From the NCBI GenBank assembly GCA_964057225.1, contig OZ059894.1, positions 4,588,001-4,652,000 on the forward strand: a DNA stretch of 64,000 nucleotides, written 5' to 3'. Shown piece by piece: positions 40,901-52,991 of the stretch; within the stretch, counting starts at the first letter, position 1; each line of letters starts with the position of its first letter. The translations under genes were made by a program, and so were the position numbers. Below the pieces are notes generated by a model. It was not told the DNA's origin. It searched no databases and worked only from the letters and a program-made list of their open reading frames with translations. The DNA is from Auanema rhodensis (lineage: Eukaryota > Nematoda > Chromadorea > Rhabditida > Rhabditidae).

Positions 40901-42816
40901 GTTCACACTTATATCCTCGATTTTCACCCTGAAGAATTAATTTTCTTGTTGAATAACATTGTCCATCGTCTTTGCCTTGAAAAAAGGAATCTAAAAACAT
41001 CTACTTTTTGCTAAATTATTTTGAAATTTTTCGAAAAAAGTTTTGTCAAAATGTTTTTGGAAGCAATGTTGAGTGTACATGGAAACTCAACATACACTAA
41101 TGCATCATTTTTCAAACGATCATAACTAATTTTTGTATTAAGCTTTTCTCAATGTAGTATAGTGCATTCGATGCGGATTTTTAAGCTGCGTCGATCTGTG
41201 TTATCAGATTTGCGCTAGCTTAAAAATGCACCGAGATATCAACTGATATAAGTTCACACTTATATCCTCGATTTTCACCCTGAAGAATTAATTTTTTCGT
41301 TGAATAACATTGTCTATCGTCTTTGCCTTGAAAAATGGAATCTAAAAACATCTACTTTTTGCTAAATTATTCTGAAATTTTTCGAAAAAATTTTTGTCAA
41401 AATGTTTTTGGAAGCAATGTTGAGTGTACATGGAAACTCAACATACACTAATGCATCATTTTTCAAACGATCATAACTAATTTTTGTATCAAGCGTTTTT
41501 CAATGTAGTATAGTGCATTCGATGCGGATTTTTAAGCTGCGTCGATCTGTGTTATCAGATTTGCGCTAGCTTAAAAATGCACCGAGATATCAACTGATAT
41601 AAGTTCACACTTATATCCTCGATTTTCATCCTGAAGAATTAATTTTTTCGTTGAATAACATTGTCCATCGTCTTTGCCTTGAAAAATCGAATCTAAAAAC
41701 ATCTACTTTTCGCTAAATTATTTTGAAATTTTTCGAAAAAATTTTTGTCAAAATGTTTTTGGAAGCAATGTTGAGTGTACATGGAAACTCAACATACACT
41801 AATGCATCATTTTTCAAACGATCATAACTAATTTTTGTATCAAGCGTTTTTCAATGTAGTATAGTGCATTCGATGCGGATTTTTAAGCTGCGTCGATCTG
41901 TGTTATCAGATTTGCGCTAGCTTAAAAATGCACCGAGATATCAACTGATATAAGTTCACACTTATATCCTCGATTTTCACCCTGAAGAATTAATTTTCTC
42001 GTTGAATAACATTGTCCATCGTCTTTGCCTTGAAAAAAGGAATCTAAAAACATCTACTTTTTGCTAAATTATTTTGAAATTTTCCGAAAAAATTTTTGTC
42101 AAAATGTTTTTGGAAGCAATGTTGAGTGTACATGGAAACTCAACATACACTATTGCATCATTTTTCAAACGATCATAACTAATTTTTGTATTAAGCGTTT
42201 TTCAATGTAGTATAGTGCATTCGATGCGGATTTTTAAGCTGCGTCGATCTGTGTTATCAGATTTGCGCTAGCTTAAAAATGCACCGAGATATCATCTGAT
42301 ATAAGTTCACACTTATATCCTCGATTTTCACCCTGAAGAATTAATTTTCTCGTTGAATAACATTGTCCATCGTCTTTGCCTTGAAAAAAGGAATCTAAAA
42401 ACATCTACTTTTTGCTAAATTATTTTGAAATTTTTCGAAAAAAGTTTTGTCAAAATGTTTTTGGAAGCAATGTTGAGTGTACATGGAAACTCAACATACA
42501 CTAATGCATCATTTTTCAAACGATCATAACTAATTTTTGTATTAAGCTTTTCTCAATGTAGTATAGTGCATTCGATGCGGATTTTTAAGCTGCGTCGATC
42601 TGTGTTATCAGATTTGCGCTAGCTTAAAAATGCACCGAGATATCAACTGATATAAGTTCACACTTATATCCTCGATTTTCACCCTGAAGAATTAATTTTT
42701 TCGTTGAATAACATTGTCTATCGTCTTTGCCTTGAAAAATGGAATCTAAAAACATCTACTTTTTGCTAAATTATTTTGAAATTTTTCGAAAAAATTTTTG
42801 TCAAAATGTTTTTGGA
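37905..42816 (+). repeat. 4-monomer higher-order repeat (1403-1404 bp), about 3.5 copies
   Basis: A recurring order is visible: GATCCGG/GCAACGAG/350-bp unit (38256, 39659); TTCATCC/AAAAATCG/TTTCGC unit (38606, 40009, 41413); TTTTCTCG/TTTTCCG unit (38957, 40360, 41764); CACTATTGC unit (39308, 40711, 42115). The 37905 and 39308 units share GTCTATCG/TTGAGAAATGG. In the third cycle the first slot is replaced by a GCTTTT/GTCTATCG monomer (41062, repeated at 42466). Confidence 0.75.
38256..38605 (+). repeat. 350-bp monomer, TG to C near the 3' end; second copy at 39659-40008
   Basis: CAAAACTTTTTGG replaces CAAAATGTTTTTGG, a net loss of one base. Linked changes are GCAACGAG and TTTTTTTGTTG. The copy at 39659 shares all of them as part of the 4-monomer repeat. 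Confidence 0.9.
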
Positions 42817-44570
42817 AGCAATGTTGAGTGTACATGGAAACTCAACATACACTAATGCATCATTTTTCAAACGATCATAACTAATTTTTGTATCAAGCGT
42901 TTTTCAATGTAGTATAGTGCATTCGATGCGGATTTTTAAGCTGCGTCGATCTGTGTTATCAGATTTGCGCTAGCTTAAAAATGCACCGAGATATCAACTG
43001 ATACAAGTTCACACTTATATCCTCGATTTTCACCCTGAAGAATTAATTTTCTCGTTGAATAACATTGTCCATCGTCTTTGCCTTGAAAAAAGGAATCTAA
43101 AAACATCTACTTTTTGCTAAATTATTTTGAAATTTTTCGAAAAAATTTTTGTCAAAATGTTTTTGGAAGCAATGTTGAGTGTACATGGAAACTCAACATA
43201 CACTAATGCATCATTTTTCAAACGATCATAACTAATTTTTGTATTAAGCGTTTTTCAATGTAGTATAGTGCAATCGATGCGGATTTTTAAGCTGCGTCGA
43301 TCTGTGTTATCAGATTTGCGCTAGCTTAAAAATGCACCGAGATATCAACTGATATAAGTTCACACTTATATCCTCGATTTTCATCCTGAAGAATTAATTT
43401 TTTCGTTGAATAACACTGTCCATCGTCTTTGCCTTGAAAAATCGAATCTAAAAACATCTACTTTTCGCTAAATTATTTTGAAATTTTTCGAAAAAATTTT
43501 TGTCAAAATGTTTTTGGAAGCAATGTTGAGTGTACATGGAAACTCAACATACACTAATGCATCATTTTTCAAACGATCATAACTAATTTTTGTATTAAGC
43601 GTTTTTCAATGTAGTATAGTGCATTCGATGCGGATTTTTAAGCTGCGTCGATCTGTGTTATCAGATTTGCGCTAGCTTAAAAATGCACCGAGATATCAAC
43701 TGATATAAGTTCACACTTATATCCGCGATTTTCACCCTGAAGAATTAATTTTTTCGTTGAATAACATTGTCTATCGTCTTTGCCTTGAGAAATGGAATCT
43801 AAAAACATCTACTTTTTGCTAAATTATTTTGAAATTTTTCGAAAAAATTTTTGTCAAAATGTTTTTGGAAGCAATGTTGAGTGTACATGGAAACTCAACA
43901 TACACTAATGCATCATTTTTCAAACGATCATAACTAATTTTTGTATCAAGCGTTTTTCAATGTAGTATAGTGCATTCGATGCGGATTTTTAAGCTGCGTC
44001 GATCTGTGTTATCAGATTTGCGCTAGCTTAAAAATGCACCGAGATATCAACTGATATAAGTTCACACTTATATCCTCGATTTTCACCCTGAAGAAATAAT
44101 TTTTTCGTTGAATAACATTGTCCATCGTCTTTGCCTTGAAAAAAGGAATCTAAAAACGTCTACTTTTTGCTAAATTATTTTGAAATTTTTCGAAAAAATT
44201 TTTGTCAAAATGTTTTTGGAAGCAATGTTGAGTGTACATGGAAACTCAACATACACTAATGCATCATTTTTCAAACGATCATAACTAATTTTTGTATCAA
44301 GCGTTTTTCAATGTAGTATAAAGCATTCGATCCGGATTTTCAAGCTGCGTCGATCTGTGTTATCAGATTTGCGCTAGCTGAAAAATGCACCGAGATATCA
44401 ACTGATATAAGTTCACACTTATATCCTCGATTTTCACTCTGAAGAAATAATTTTTTCGTTGAATAACATTGTCCATCGTCTTTGTTTTGAAAAAAGGAAT
44501 CTAAAAACATCTACTTTTTGCTAAATTATTTTGAAATTTTTCGAAAAAATTTTTGTCAAAATTTTTTGGA
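42817..44570 (+). repeat. Block repeated at 44922-46324 with one monomer missing
   Basis: Monomers at 42817, 43168, 43519 and 44221 (GATACAAG; GCAATCGATG/AACACTGTCC; TCCGCGATT/GAGAAATGG; TTTTCAAG/GCTGAAAAATG/CACTCTG/TTTGTTTTG/350 bp) recur in order at 44922, 45273, 45624 and 45975. The monomer at 43870 (with AAACGTCTAC) has no counterpart. The offset falls from 2105 bp to 1754 bp across that junction, so one monomer was gained or lost after duplication. Confidence 0.75.
44221..44570 (+). repeat. 350-bp monomer, G343 lost; second copy at 45975-46324
   Basis: CAAAATTTTTTGG replaces CAAAATGTTTTTGG. It is linked to GATCCGG, TTTTCAAG, GCTGAAAAATG, CACTCTG and TTTGTTTTG. The first copy also has TATAAAGCATTCG, absent from the second. 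Both are among the most divergent monomers in the window. The same deletion appears on other backgrounds at 61767 and 62819. Confidence 0.9.
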
Positions 44571-47500
44571 AGCAATGTTGAGTGTACATGGAAACTCAAC
44601 ATACACTAATGCATCATTTTTCAAACGATCATAACTAATTTTTGTATCAAGCGTTTTTCAATGTAGTATAGTGCATTCGATGCGGATTTTTAAGCTGCGT
44701 CGATCTGTGTTATCAGATTTGCGCTAGCTTAAAAATGCACCGAGATATCAACTGATATAAGTTCACACTTATATCCTCGATTTTCACCCTGAAGAATTAA
44801 TTTTCTCGTTGAATAACATTGTCCATCGTCTTTGCCTTGAAAAAAGGAATCTAAAAACATCTACTTTTTGCTAAATTATTTTGAAATTTTCCGAAAAAAT
44901 TTTTGTCAAAATGTTTTTGGAAGCAATGTTGAGTGTACATGGAAACTCAACATACACTAATGCATCATTTTTCAAACGATCATAACTAATTTTTGTATCA
45001 AGCGTTTTTCAATGTAGTATAGTGCATTCGATGCGGATTTTTAAGCTGCGTCGATCTGTGTTATCAGATTTGCGCTAGCTTAAAAATGCACCGAGATATC
45101 AACTGATACAAGTTCACACTTATATCCTCGATTTTCACCCTGAAGAATTAATTTTCTCGTTGAATAACATTGTCCATCGTCTTTGCCTTGAAAAAAGGAA
45201 TCTAAAAACATCTACTTTTTGCTAAATTATTTTGAAATTTTTCGAAAAAATTTTTGTCAAAATGTTTTTGGAAGCAATGTTGAGTGTACATGGAAACTCA
45301 ACATACACTAATGCATCATTTTTCAAACGATCATAACTAATTTTTGTATTAAGCGTTTTTCAATGTAGTATAGTGCAATCGATGCGGATTTTTAAGCTGC
45401 GTCGATCTGTGTTATCAGATTTGCGCTAGCTTAAAAATGCACCGAGATATCAACTGATATAAGTTCACACTTATATCCTCGATTTTCATCCTGAAGAATT
45501 AATTTTTTCGTTGAATAACACTGTCCATCGTCTTTGCCTTGAAAAATCGAATCTAAAAACATCTACTTTTCGCTAAATTATTTTGAAATTTTTCGAAAAA
45601 ATTTTTGTCAAAATGTTTTTGGAAGCAATGTTGAGTGTACATGGAAACTCAACATACACTAATGCATCATTTTTCAAACGATCATAACTAATTTTTGTAT
45701 TAAGCGTTTTTCAATGTAGTATAGTGCATTCGATGCGGATTTTTAAGCTGCGTCGATCTGTGTTATCAGATTTGCGCTAGCTTAAAAATGCACCGAGATA
45801 TCAACTGATATAAGTTCACACTTATATCCGCGATTTTCACCCTGAAGAATTAATTTTTTCGTTGAATAACATTGTCTATCGTCTTTGCCTTGAGAAATGG
45901 AATCTAAAAACATCTACTTTTTGCTAAATTATTTTGAAATTTTTCGAAAAAATTTTTGTCAAAATGTTTTTGGAAGCAATGTTGAGTGTACATGGAAACT
46001 CAACATACACTAATGCATCATTTTTCAAACGATCATAACTAATTTTTGTATCAAGCGTTTTTCAATGTAGTATAGTGCATTCGATCCGGATTTTCAAGCT
46101 GCGTCGATCTGTGTTATCAGATTTGCGCTAGCTGAAAAATGCACCGAGATATCAACTGATATAAGTTCACACTTATATCCTCGATTTTCACTCTGAAGAA
46201 ATAATTTTTTCGTTGAATAACATTGTCCATCGTCTTTGTTTTGAAAAAAGGAATCTAAAAACATCTACTTTTTGCTAAATTATTTTGAAATTTTTCGAAA
46301 AAATTTTTGTCAAAATTTTTTGGAAGCAATGTTGAGTGTACATGGAAACTCAACATACACTAATGCATCATTTTTCAAACGATCATAACTAATTTTTGTA
46401 TCAAGCGTTTTTCAATGTAGTATAGTGCATTCGATGCGGATTTTTAAGCTGCGTCGATCTGTGTTATCAGATTTGCGCTAGCTTAAAAATGCACCGAGAT
46501 ATCAACTGATATAAGTTCACACTTATATCCTCGATTTTCACCCTGAAGAATTAATTTTCTCGTTGAATAACATTGTCCATCGTCTTTGCCTTGAAAAAAG
46601 GAATCTAAAAACATCTACTTTTTGCTAAATTATTTTGAAATTTTCCGAAAAAATTTTTGTCAAAATGTTTTTGGAAGCAATGTTGAGTGTACATGGAAAC
46701 TCAACATACACTAATGCATCATTTTTCAAACGATCATAACTAATTTTTGTATTAAGCGTTTTTCAATGTAGTATAGTGCATTCGATGCGGATTTTTAAGC
46801 TGCGTCGATCTGTGTTATCAGATTTGCGCTAGCTTAAAAATGCACCGAGATATCAACTGATATAAGTTCACACTTATATCCTCGATTTTCATCCTGAAGA
46901 ATTAATTTTTTCGTTGAATAACATTGTCCATCGTCTTTGCCTTGAAAAATCGAAGCTAAAAACATCTACTTTTCGCTAAATTATTTTGAAATTTTTCGAA
47001 AAAATTTTTGTCAAAATGTTTTTGGAAGCAATGTTGAGTGTACATGGAAACTCAACATACACTAATGCATCATTTTTCAAACGATCATAACTAATTTTTG
47101 TATCAAGCGTTTTTCAATGTAGTATAGTGCATTCGATGCGGATTTTTAAGCTGCGTCGATCTGTGTTATCAGATTTGCGCTAGCTTAAAAATGCACCGAG
47201 ATATCAACTGATATAAGTTCACACTTATATCCTCGATTTTCACCCTGAAGAATTAATTTTCTCGTTGAATAACATTGTCCATCGTCTTTGCCTTGAAAAA
47301 AGGAATCTAAAAACATCTACTTTTTGCTAAATTATTTTGAAATTTTCCGAAAAAATTTTTGTCAAAATGTTTTTGGAAGCAATGTTGAGTGTACATGGAA
47401 ACTCAACATACACTAATGCATCATTTTTCAAACGATCATAACTAATTTTTGTATTAAGCGTTTTTCAATGTAGTATAGTGCATTCGATGCGGATTTTTAA

Positions 47501-48781
47501 GCTGCGTCGATCTGTGTTATCAGATTTGCGCTAGCTTAAAAATGCACCGAGATATCAACTGATATAAGTTCACACTTATATCCTCGATTTTCACCCTGAA
47601 GAATTAATTTTCTCGTTGAATAACATTGTCCATCGTCTTTGCCTTGAAAAAAGGAATCTAAAAACATCTACTTTTTGCTAAATTATTTTGAAATTTTTCG
47701 AAAAAAGTTTTGTCAAAATGTTTTTGGAAGCAATGTTGAGTGTACATGGAAACTCAACATACACTAATGCATCATTTTTCAAACGATCATAACTAATTTT
47801 TGTATTAAGCTTTTCTCAATGTAGTATAGTGCATTCGATGCGGATTTTTAAGCTGCGTCGATCTGTGTTATCAGATTTGCGCTAGCTTAAAAATGCACCG
47901 AGATATCAACTGATATAAGTTCACACTTATATCCTCGATTTTCACCCTGAAGAATTAATTTTTTCGTTGAATAACATTGTCTATCGTCTTTGCCTTGAAA
48001 AATGGAATCTAAAAACATCTACTTTTTGCTAAATTATTTTGAAATTTTTCGAAAAAATTTTTGTCAAAATGTTTTTGGAAGCAATGTTGAGTGTACATGG
48101 AAACTCAACATACACTAATGCATCATTTTTCAAACGATCATAACTAATTTTTGTATCAAGCGTTTTTCAATGTAGTATAGTGCATTCGATGCGGATTTTT
48201 AAGCTGCGTCGATCTGTGTTATCAGATTTGCGCTAGCTTAAAAATGCACCGAGATATCAACTGATATAAGTTCACACTTATATCCTCGATTTTCACCCTG
48301 AAGAATTAATTTTCTCGTTGAATAACATTGTCCATCGTCTTTGCCTTGAAAAAAGGAATCTAAAAACATCTACTTTTTGCTAAATTATTTTGAAATTTTC
48401 CGAAAAAATTTTTGTCAAAATGTTTTTGGAAGCAATGTTGAGTGTACATGGAAACTCAACATACACTAATGCATCATTTTTCAAACGATCATAACTAATT
48501 TTTGTATTAAGCGTTTTTCAATGTAGTATAGTGCATTCGATGCGGATTTTTAAGCTGCGTCGATCTGTGTTATCAGATTTGCGCTAGCTTAAAAATGCAC
48601 CGAGATATCAACTGATATAAGTTCACACTTATATCCTCGATTTTCACCCTGAAGAATTAATTTTCTCGTTGAATAACATTGTCTATCGTCTTTGCCTTGA
48701 AAAATGGAATCTAAAAACATCTACTTTTTGCTAAATTATTTTGAAATTTTTCGAAAAAATTTTTGTCAAAATGTTTTTGGA

Positions 48782-49131
48782 AGCAATGTTGAGTGTACAT
48801 GGAAACTCAACATACACTAATGCATCATTTTCAAACGATCATAACTAATTTTTGTATTAAGCGTTTTTCAATGTAGTATAGTGCATTCGATGCGGATTTT
48901 TAAGCTGCGTCGATCTGTGTTATCAGATTTGCGCTAGCTTAAAAATGCACCGAGATATCAACTGATATAAGTTCACACTTATATCCTCGATTTTCACCCT
49001 GAAGAATTAATTTTCTCGTTGAATAACATTGTCCATCGTCTTTGCCTTGAAAAAAGGAATCTAAAAACATCTACTTTTTGCTAAATTATTTTGAAATTTT
49101 TCGAAAAAAGTTTTGTCAAAATGTTTTTGGA
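48782..49131 (+). repeat. 350-bp monomer, one T lost at 46-51; second copy at 51238-51587
   Basis: GCATCATTTTCAAACG replaces the usual five-T form. The two carriers share the GTATTAAG 5' half but differ in the 3' half (TTTTCTCG/AAAAAAGTTTTG here, GTCTATCG/GAGAAATGG at 51238), so exchange has occurred within the monomer. Confidence 0.9.
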
Positions 49132-50886
49132 AGCAATGTTGAGTGTACATGGAAACTCAACATACACTAATGCATCATTTTTCAAACGATCATAACTAAT
49201 TTTTGTATCAAGCGTTTTTCAATGTAGTATAGTGCATTCGATGCGGATTTTTAAGCTGCGTCGATCTGTGTTATCAGATTTGCGCTAGCTTAAAAATGCA
49301 CCGAGATATCAACTGATATAAGTTCACACTTATATCCTCGATTTTCACCCTGAAGAATTAATTTTCTCGTTGAATAACATTGTCCATCGTCTTTGCCTTG
49401 AAAAAAGGAATCTAAAAACATCTACTTTTTGCTAAATTATTTTGAAATTTTTCGAAAAAATTTTTGTCAAAATGTTTTTGGAAGCAATGTTGAGTGTACA
49501 TGGAAACTCAACATACACTAATGCATCATTTTTCAAACGATCATAACTAATTTTTGTATCAAGCGTTTTTCAATGTAGTATAGTGCATTCGATGCGGATT
49601 TTTAAGCTGCGTCGATCTGTGTTATCAGATTTGCGCTAGCTTAAAAATGCACCGAGATATCAACTGATACAAGTTCACACTTATATCTTCGATTTTCACC
49701 CTGAAGAAATAATTTTTTCGTTGAATAACATTGTCCATCGTCTTTGCTTTGAAAAAAGGATTCTAAAAACATCTACTTTTTGCTAAATTATTTTGAAATT
49801 TTTCGAAAAAATTTTTGTCAAAATGTTTTTGGAAGCAATGTTGAGTGTACATGGAAACTCAACATACACTAATGCATCATTTTTCAAACGATCATAACTA
49901 ATTTTTGTATCAAGCGTTTCTTAATGTTGTATAGTGCATTCGATCCGGATTTTTAAGCTGCGTCGATCTGTGTTATCAGATTTGCGCTAGCTTAAAAATG
50001 CACCGAGATATCAACTGATATAAGTTCACACTTATATCCTCGATTTTCACCCTGAAGAAATAATTTTTTCGTTGAATAACATTGTCCATCGTCTTTGCCT
50101 TGAAAAAAGGAATCTAAAAACATCTACTTTTTGCTAAATTATTTTGAAATTTTTCGAAAAAATTTTTGTCAAAATGTTTTTGGAAGCAATGTTGAGTGTA
50201 CATGGAAACTCAACATACACTAATGCATCATTTTTCAAACGATCATAACTAATTTTTGTATTAAGCGTTTCTCAATGTAGTAAAGTGCATTCGATGCGGA
50301 TTTTTAAGCTGCGTCGATCTGTGTTATCAGATTTGCGCTAGCTTAAAAATGCACCGAGATATCAACTGATATAAGTTCACACTTATATCCTCGATTTTCA
50401 CCCTGAAGAATTAATTTTTTCGTTGAATAACATTGTCTATCGTCTTTGCCTTGAGAAATGGAATCTAAAAACATCTACTTTTTGCTAAATTATTTTGAAA
50501 TTTTTCGAAAAAATTTTTGTCAAAATGTTTTTGGAAGCAATGTTGAGTGTACATGGAAACTCAACATACACTAATGCATCATTTTTCAAACGATCATAAC
50601 TAATTTTTGTATCAAGCGTTTTTCAATGTAGTATAGTGCATTCGATGCGGATTTTTAAGCTGCGTCGATCTGTGTTATCAGATTTGCGCTAGCTTAAAAA
50701 TGCACCGAGATATCAACTGATATAAGTTCACACTTATATCCTCGATTTTCACCCTGAAGAATTAATTTTCTCGTTGAATAACATTGTCCATCGTCTTTGC
50801 CTTGAAAAAAGGAATCTAAAAACATCTACTTTTTGCTAAATTATTTTGAAATTTTTCGAAAAAATTTTTGTCAAAATGTTTTTGGA
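49132..50886 (+). repeat. 5-monomer block repeated at 51588-53342
   Basis: The order TTTTCTCG unit; GATACAAG/TATCTTCG/TTTGCTTTG unit; GTTGTATAG/GATCCGG/GAAATAAT unit; GTAGTAAAG/GTCTATCG/GAGAAATGG unit; TTTTCTCG unit is shared at an offset of 2456 bp (seven monomers less one base). The final unit ends AAAAAAGG here and AAAAATGG in the distal copy. The first two units also recur at 50536-51237. Confidence 0.75.
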
Positions 50887-52991
50887 AGCAATGTTGAGTG
50901 TACATGGAAACTCAACATACACTAATGCATCATTTTTCAAACGATCATAACTAATTTTTGTATCAAGCGTTTTTCAATGTAGTATAGTGCATTCGATGCG
51001 GATTTTTAAGCTGCGTCGATCTGTGTTATCAGATTTGCGCTAGCTTAAAAATGCACCGAGATATCAACTGATACAAGTTCACACTTATATCTTCGATTTT
51101 CACCCTGAAGAAATAATTTTTTCGTTGAATAACATTGTCCATCGTCTTTGCTTTGAAAAAAGGATTCTAAAAACATCTACTTTTTGCTAAATTATTTTGA
51201 AATTTTTCGAAAAAATTTTTGTCAAAATGTTTTTGGAAGCAATGTTGAGTGTACATGGAAACTCAACATACACTAATGCATCATTTTCAAACGATCATAA
51301 CTAATTTTTGTATTAAGCGTTTTTCAATGTAGTATAGTGCATTCGATGCGGATTTTTAAGCTGCGTCGATCTGTGTTATCAGATTTGCGCTAGCTTAAAA
51401 ATGCACCGAGATATCAACTGATATAAGTTCACACTTATATCCTCGATTTTCACCCTGAAGAATTAATTTTTTCGTTGAATAACATTGTCTATCGTCTTTG
51501 CCTTGAGAAATGGAATCTAAAAACATCTACTTTTTGCTAAATTATTTTGAAATTTTTCGAAAAAATTTTTGTCAAAATGTTTTTGGAAGCAATGTTGAGT
51601 GTACATGGAAACTCAACATACACTAATGCATCATTTTTCAAACGATCATAACTAATTTTTGTATCAAGCGTTTTTCAATGTAGTATAGTGCATTCGATGC
51701 GGATTTTTAAGCTGCGTCGATCTGTGTTATCAGATTTGCGCTAGCTTAAAAATGCACCGAGATATCAACTGATATAAGTTCACACTTATATCCTCGATTT
51801 TCACCCTGAAGAATTAATTTTCTCGTTGAATAACATTGTCCATCGTCTTTGCCTTGAAAAAAGGAATCTAAAAACATCTACTTTTTGCTAAATTATTTTG
51901 AAATTTTTCGAAAAAATTTTTGTCAAAATGTTTTTGGAAGCAATGTTGAGTGTACATGGAAACTCAACATACACTAATGCATCATTTTTCAAACGATCAT
52001 AACTAATTTTTGTATCAAGCGTTTTTCAATGTAGTATAGTGCATTCGATGCGGATTTTTAAGCTGCGTCGATCTGTGTTATCAGATTTGCGCTAGCTTAA
52101 AAATGCACCGAGATATCAACTGATACAAGTTCACACTTATATCTTCGATTTTCACCCTGAAGAAATAATTTTTTCGTTGAATAACATTGTCCATCGTCTT
52201 TGCTTTGAAAAAAGGATTCTAAAAACATCTACTTTTTGCTAAATTATTTTGAAATTTTTCGAAAAAATTTTTGTCAAAATGTTTTTGGAAGCAATGTTGA
52301 GTGTACATGGAAACTCAACATACACTAATGCATCATTTTTCAAACGATCATAACTAATTTTTGTATCAAGCGTTTCTTAATGTTGTATAGTGCATTCGAT
52401 CCGGATTTTTAAGCTGCGTCGATCTGTGTTATCAGATTTGCGCTAGCTTAAAAATGCACCGAGATATCAACTGATATAAGTTCACACTTATATCCTCGAT
52501 TTTCACCCTGAAGAAATAATTTTTTCGTTGAATAACATTGTCCATCGTCTTTGCCTTGAAAAAAGGAATCTAAAAACATCTACTTTTTGCTAAATTATTT
52601 TGAAATTTTTCGAAAAAATTTTTGTCAAAATGTTTTTGGAAGCAATGTTGAGTGTACATGGAAACTCAACATACACTAATGCATCATTTTTCAAACGATC
52701 ATAACTAATTTTTGTATTAAGCGTTTCTCAATGTAGTAAAGTGCATTCGATGCGGATTTTTAAGCTGCGTCGATCTGTGTTATCAGATTTGCGCTAGCTT
52801 AAAAATGCACCGAGATATCAACTGATATAAGTTCACACTTATATCCTCGATTTTCACCCTGAAGAATTAATTTTTTCGTTGAATAACATTGTCTATCGTC
52901 TTTGCCTTGAGAAATGGAATCTAAAAACATCTACTTTTTGCTAAATTATTTTGAAATTTTTCGAAAAAATTTTTGTCAAAATGTTTTTGGA

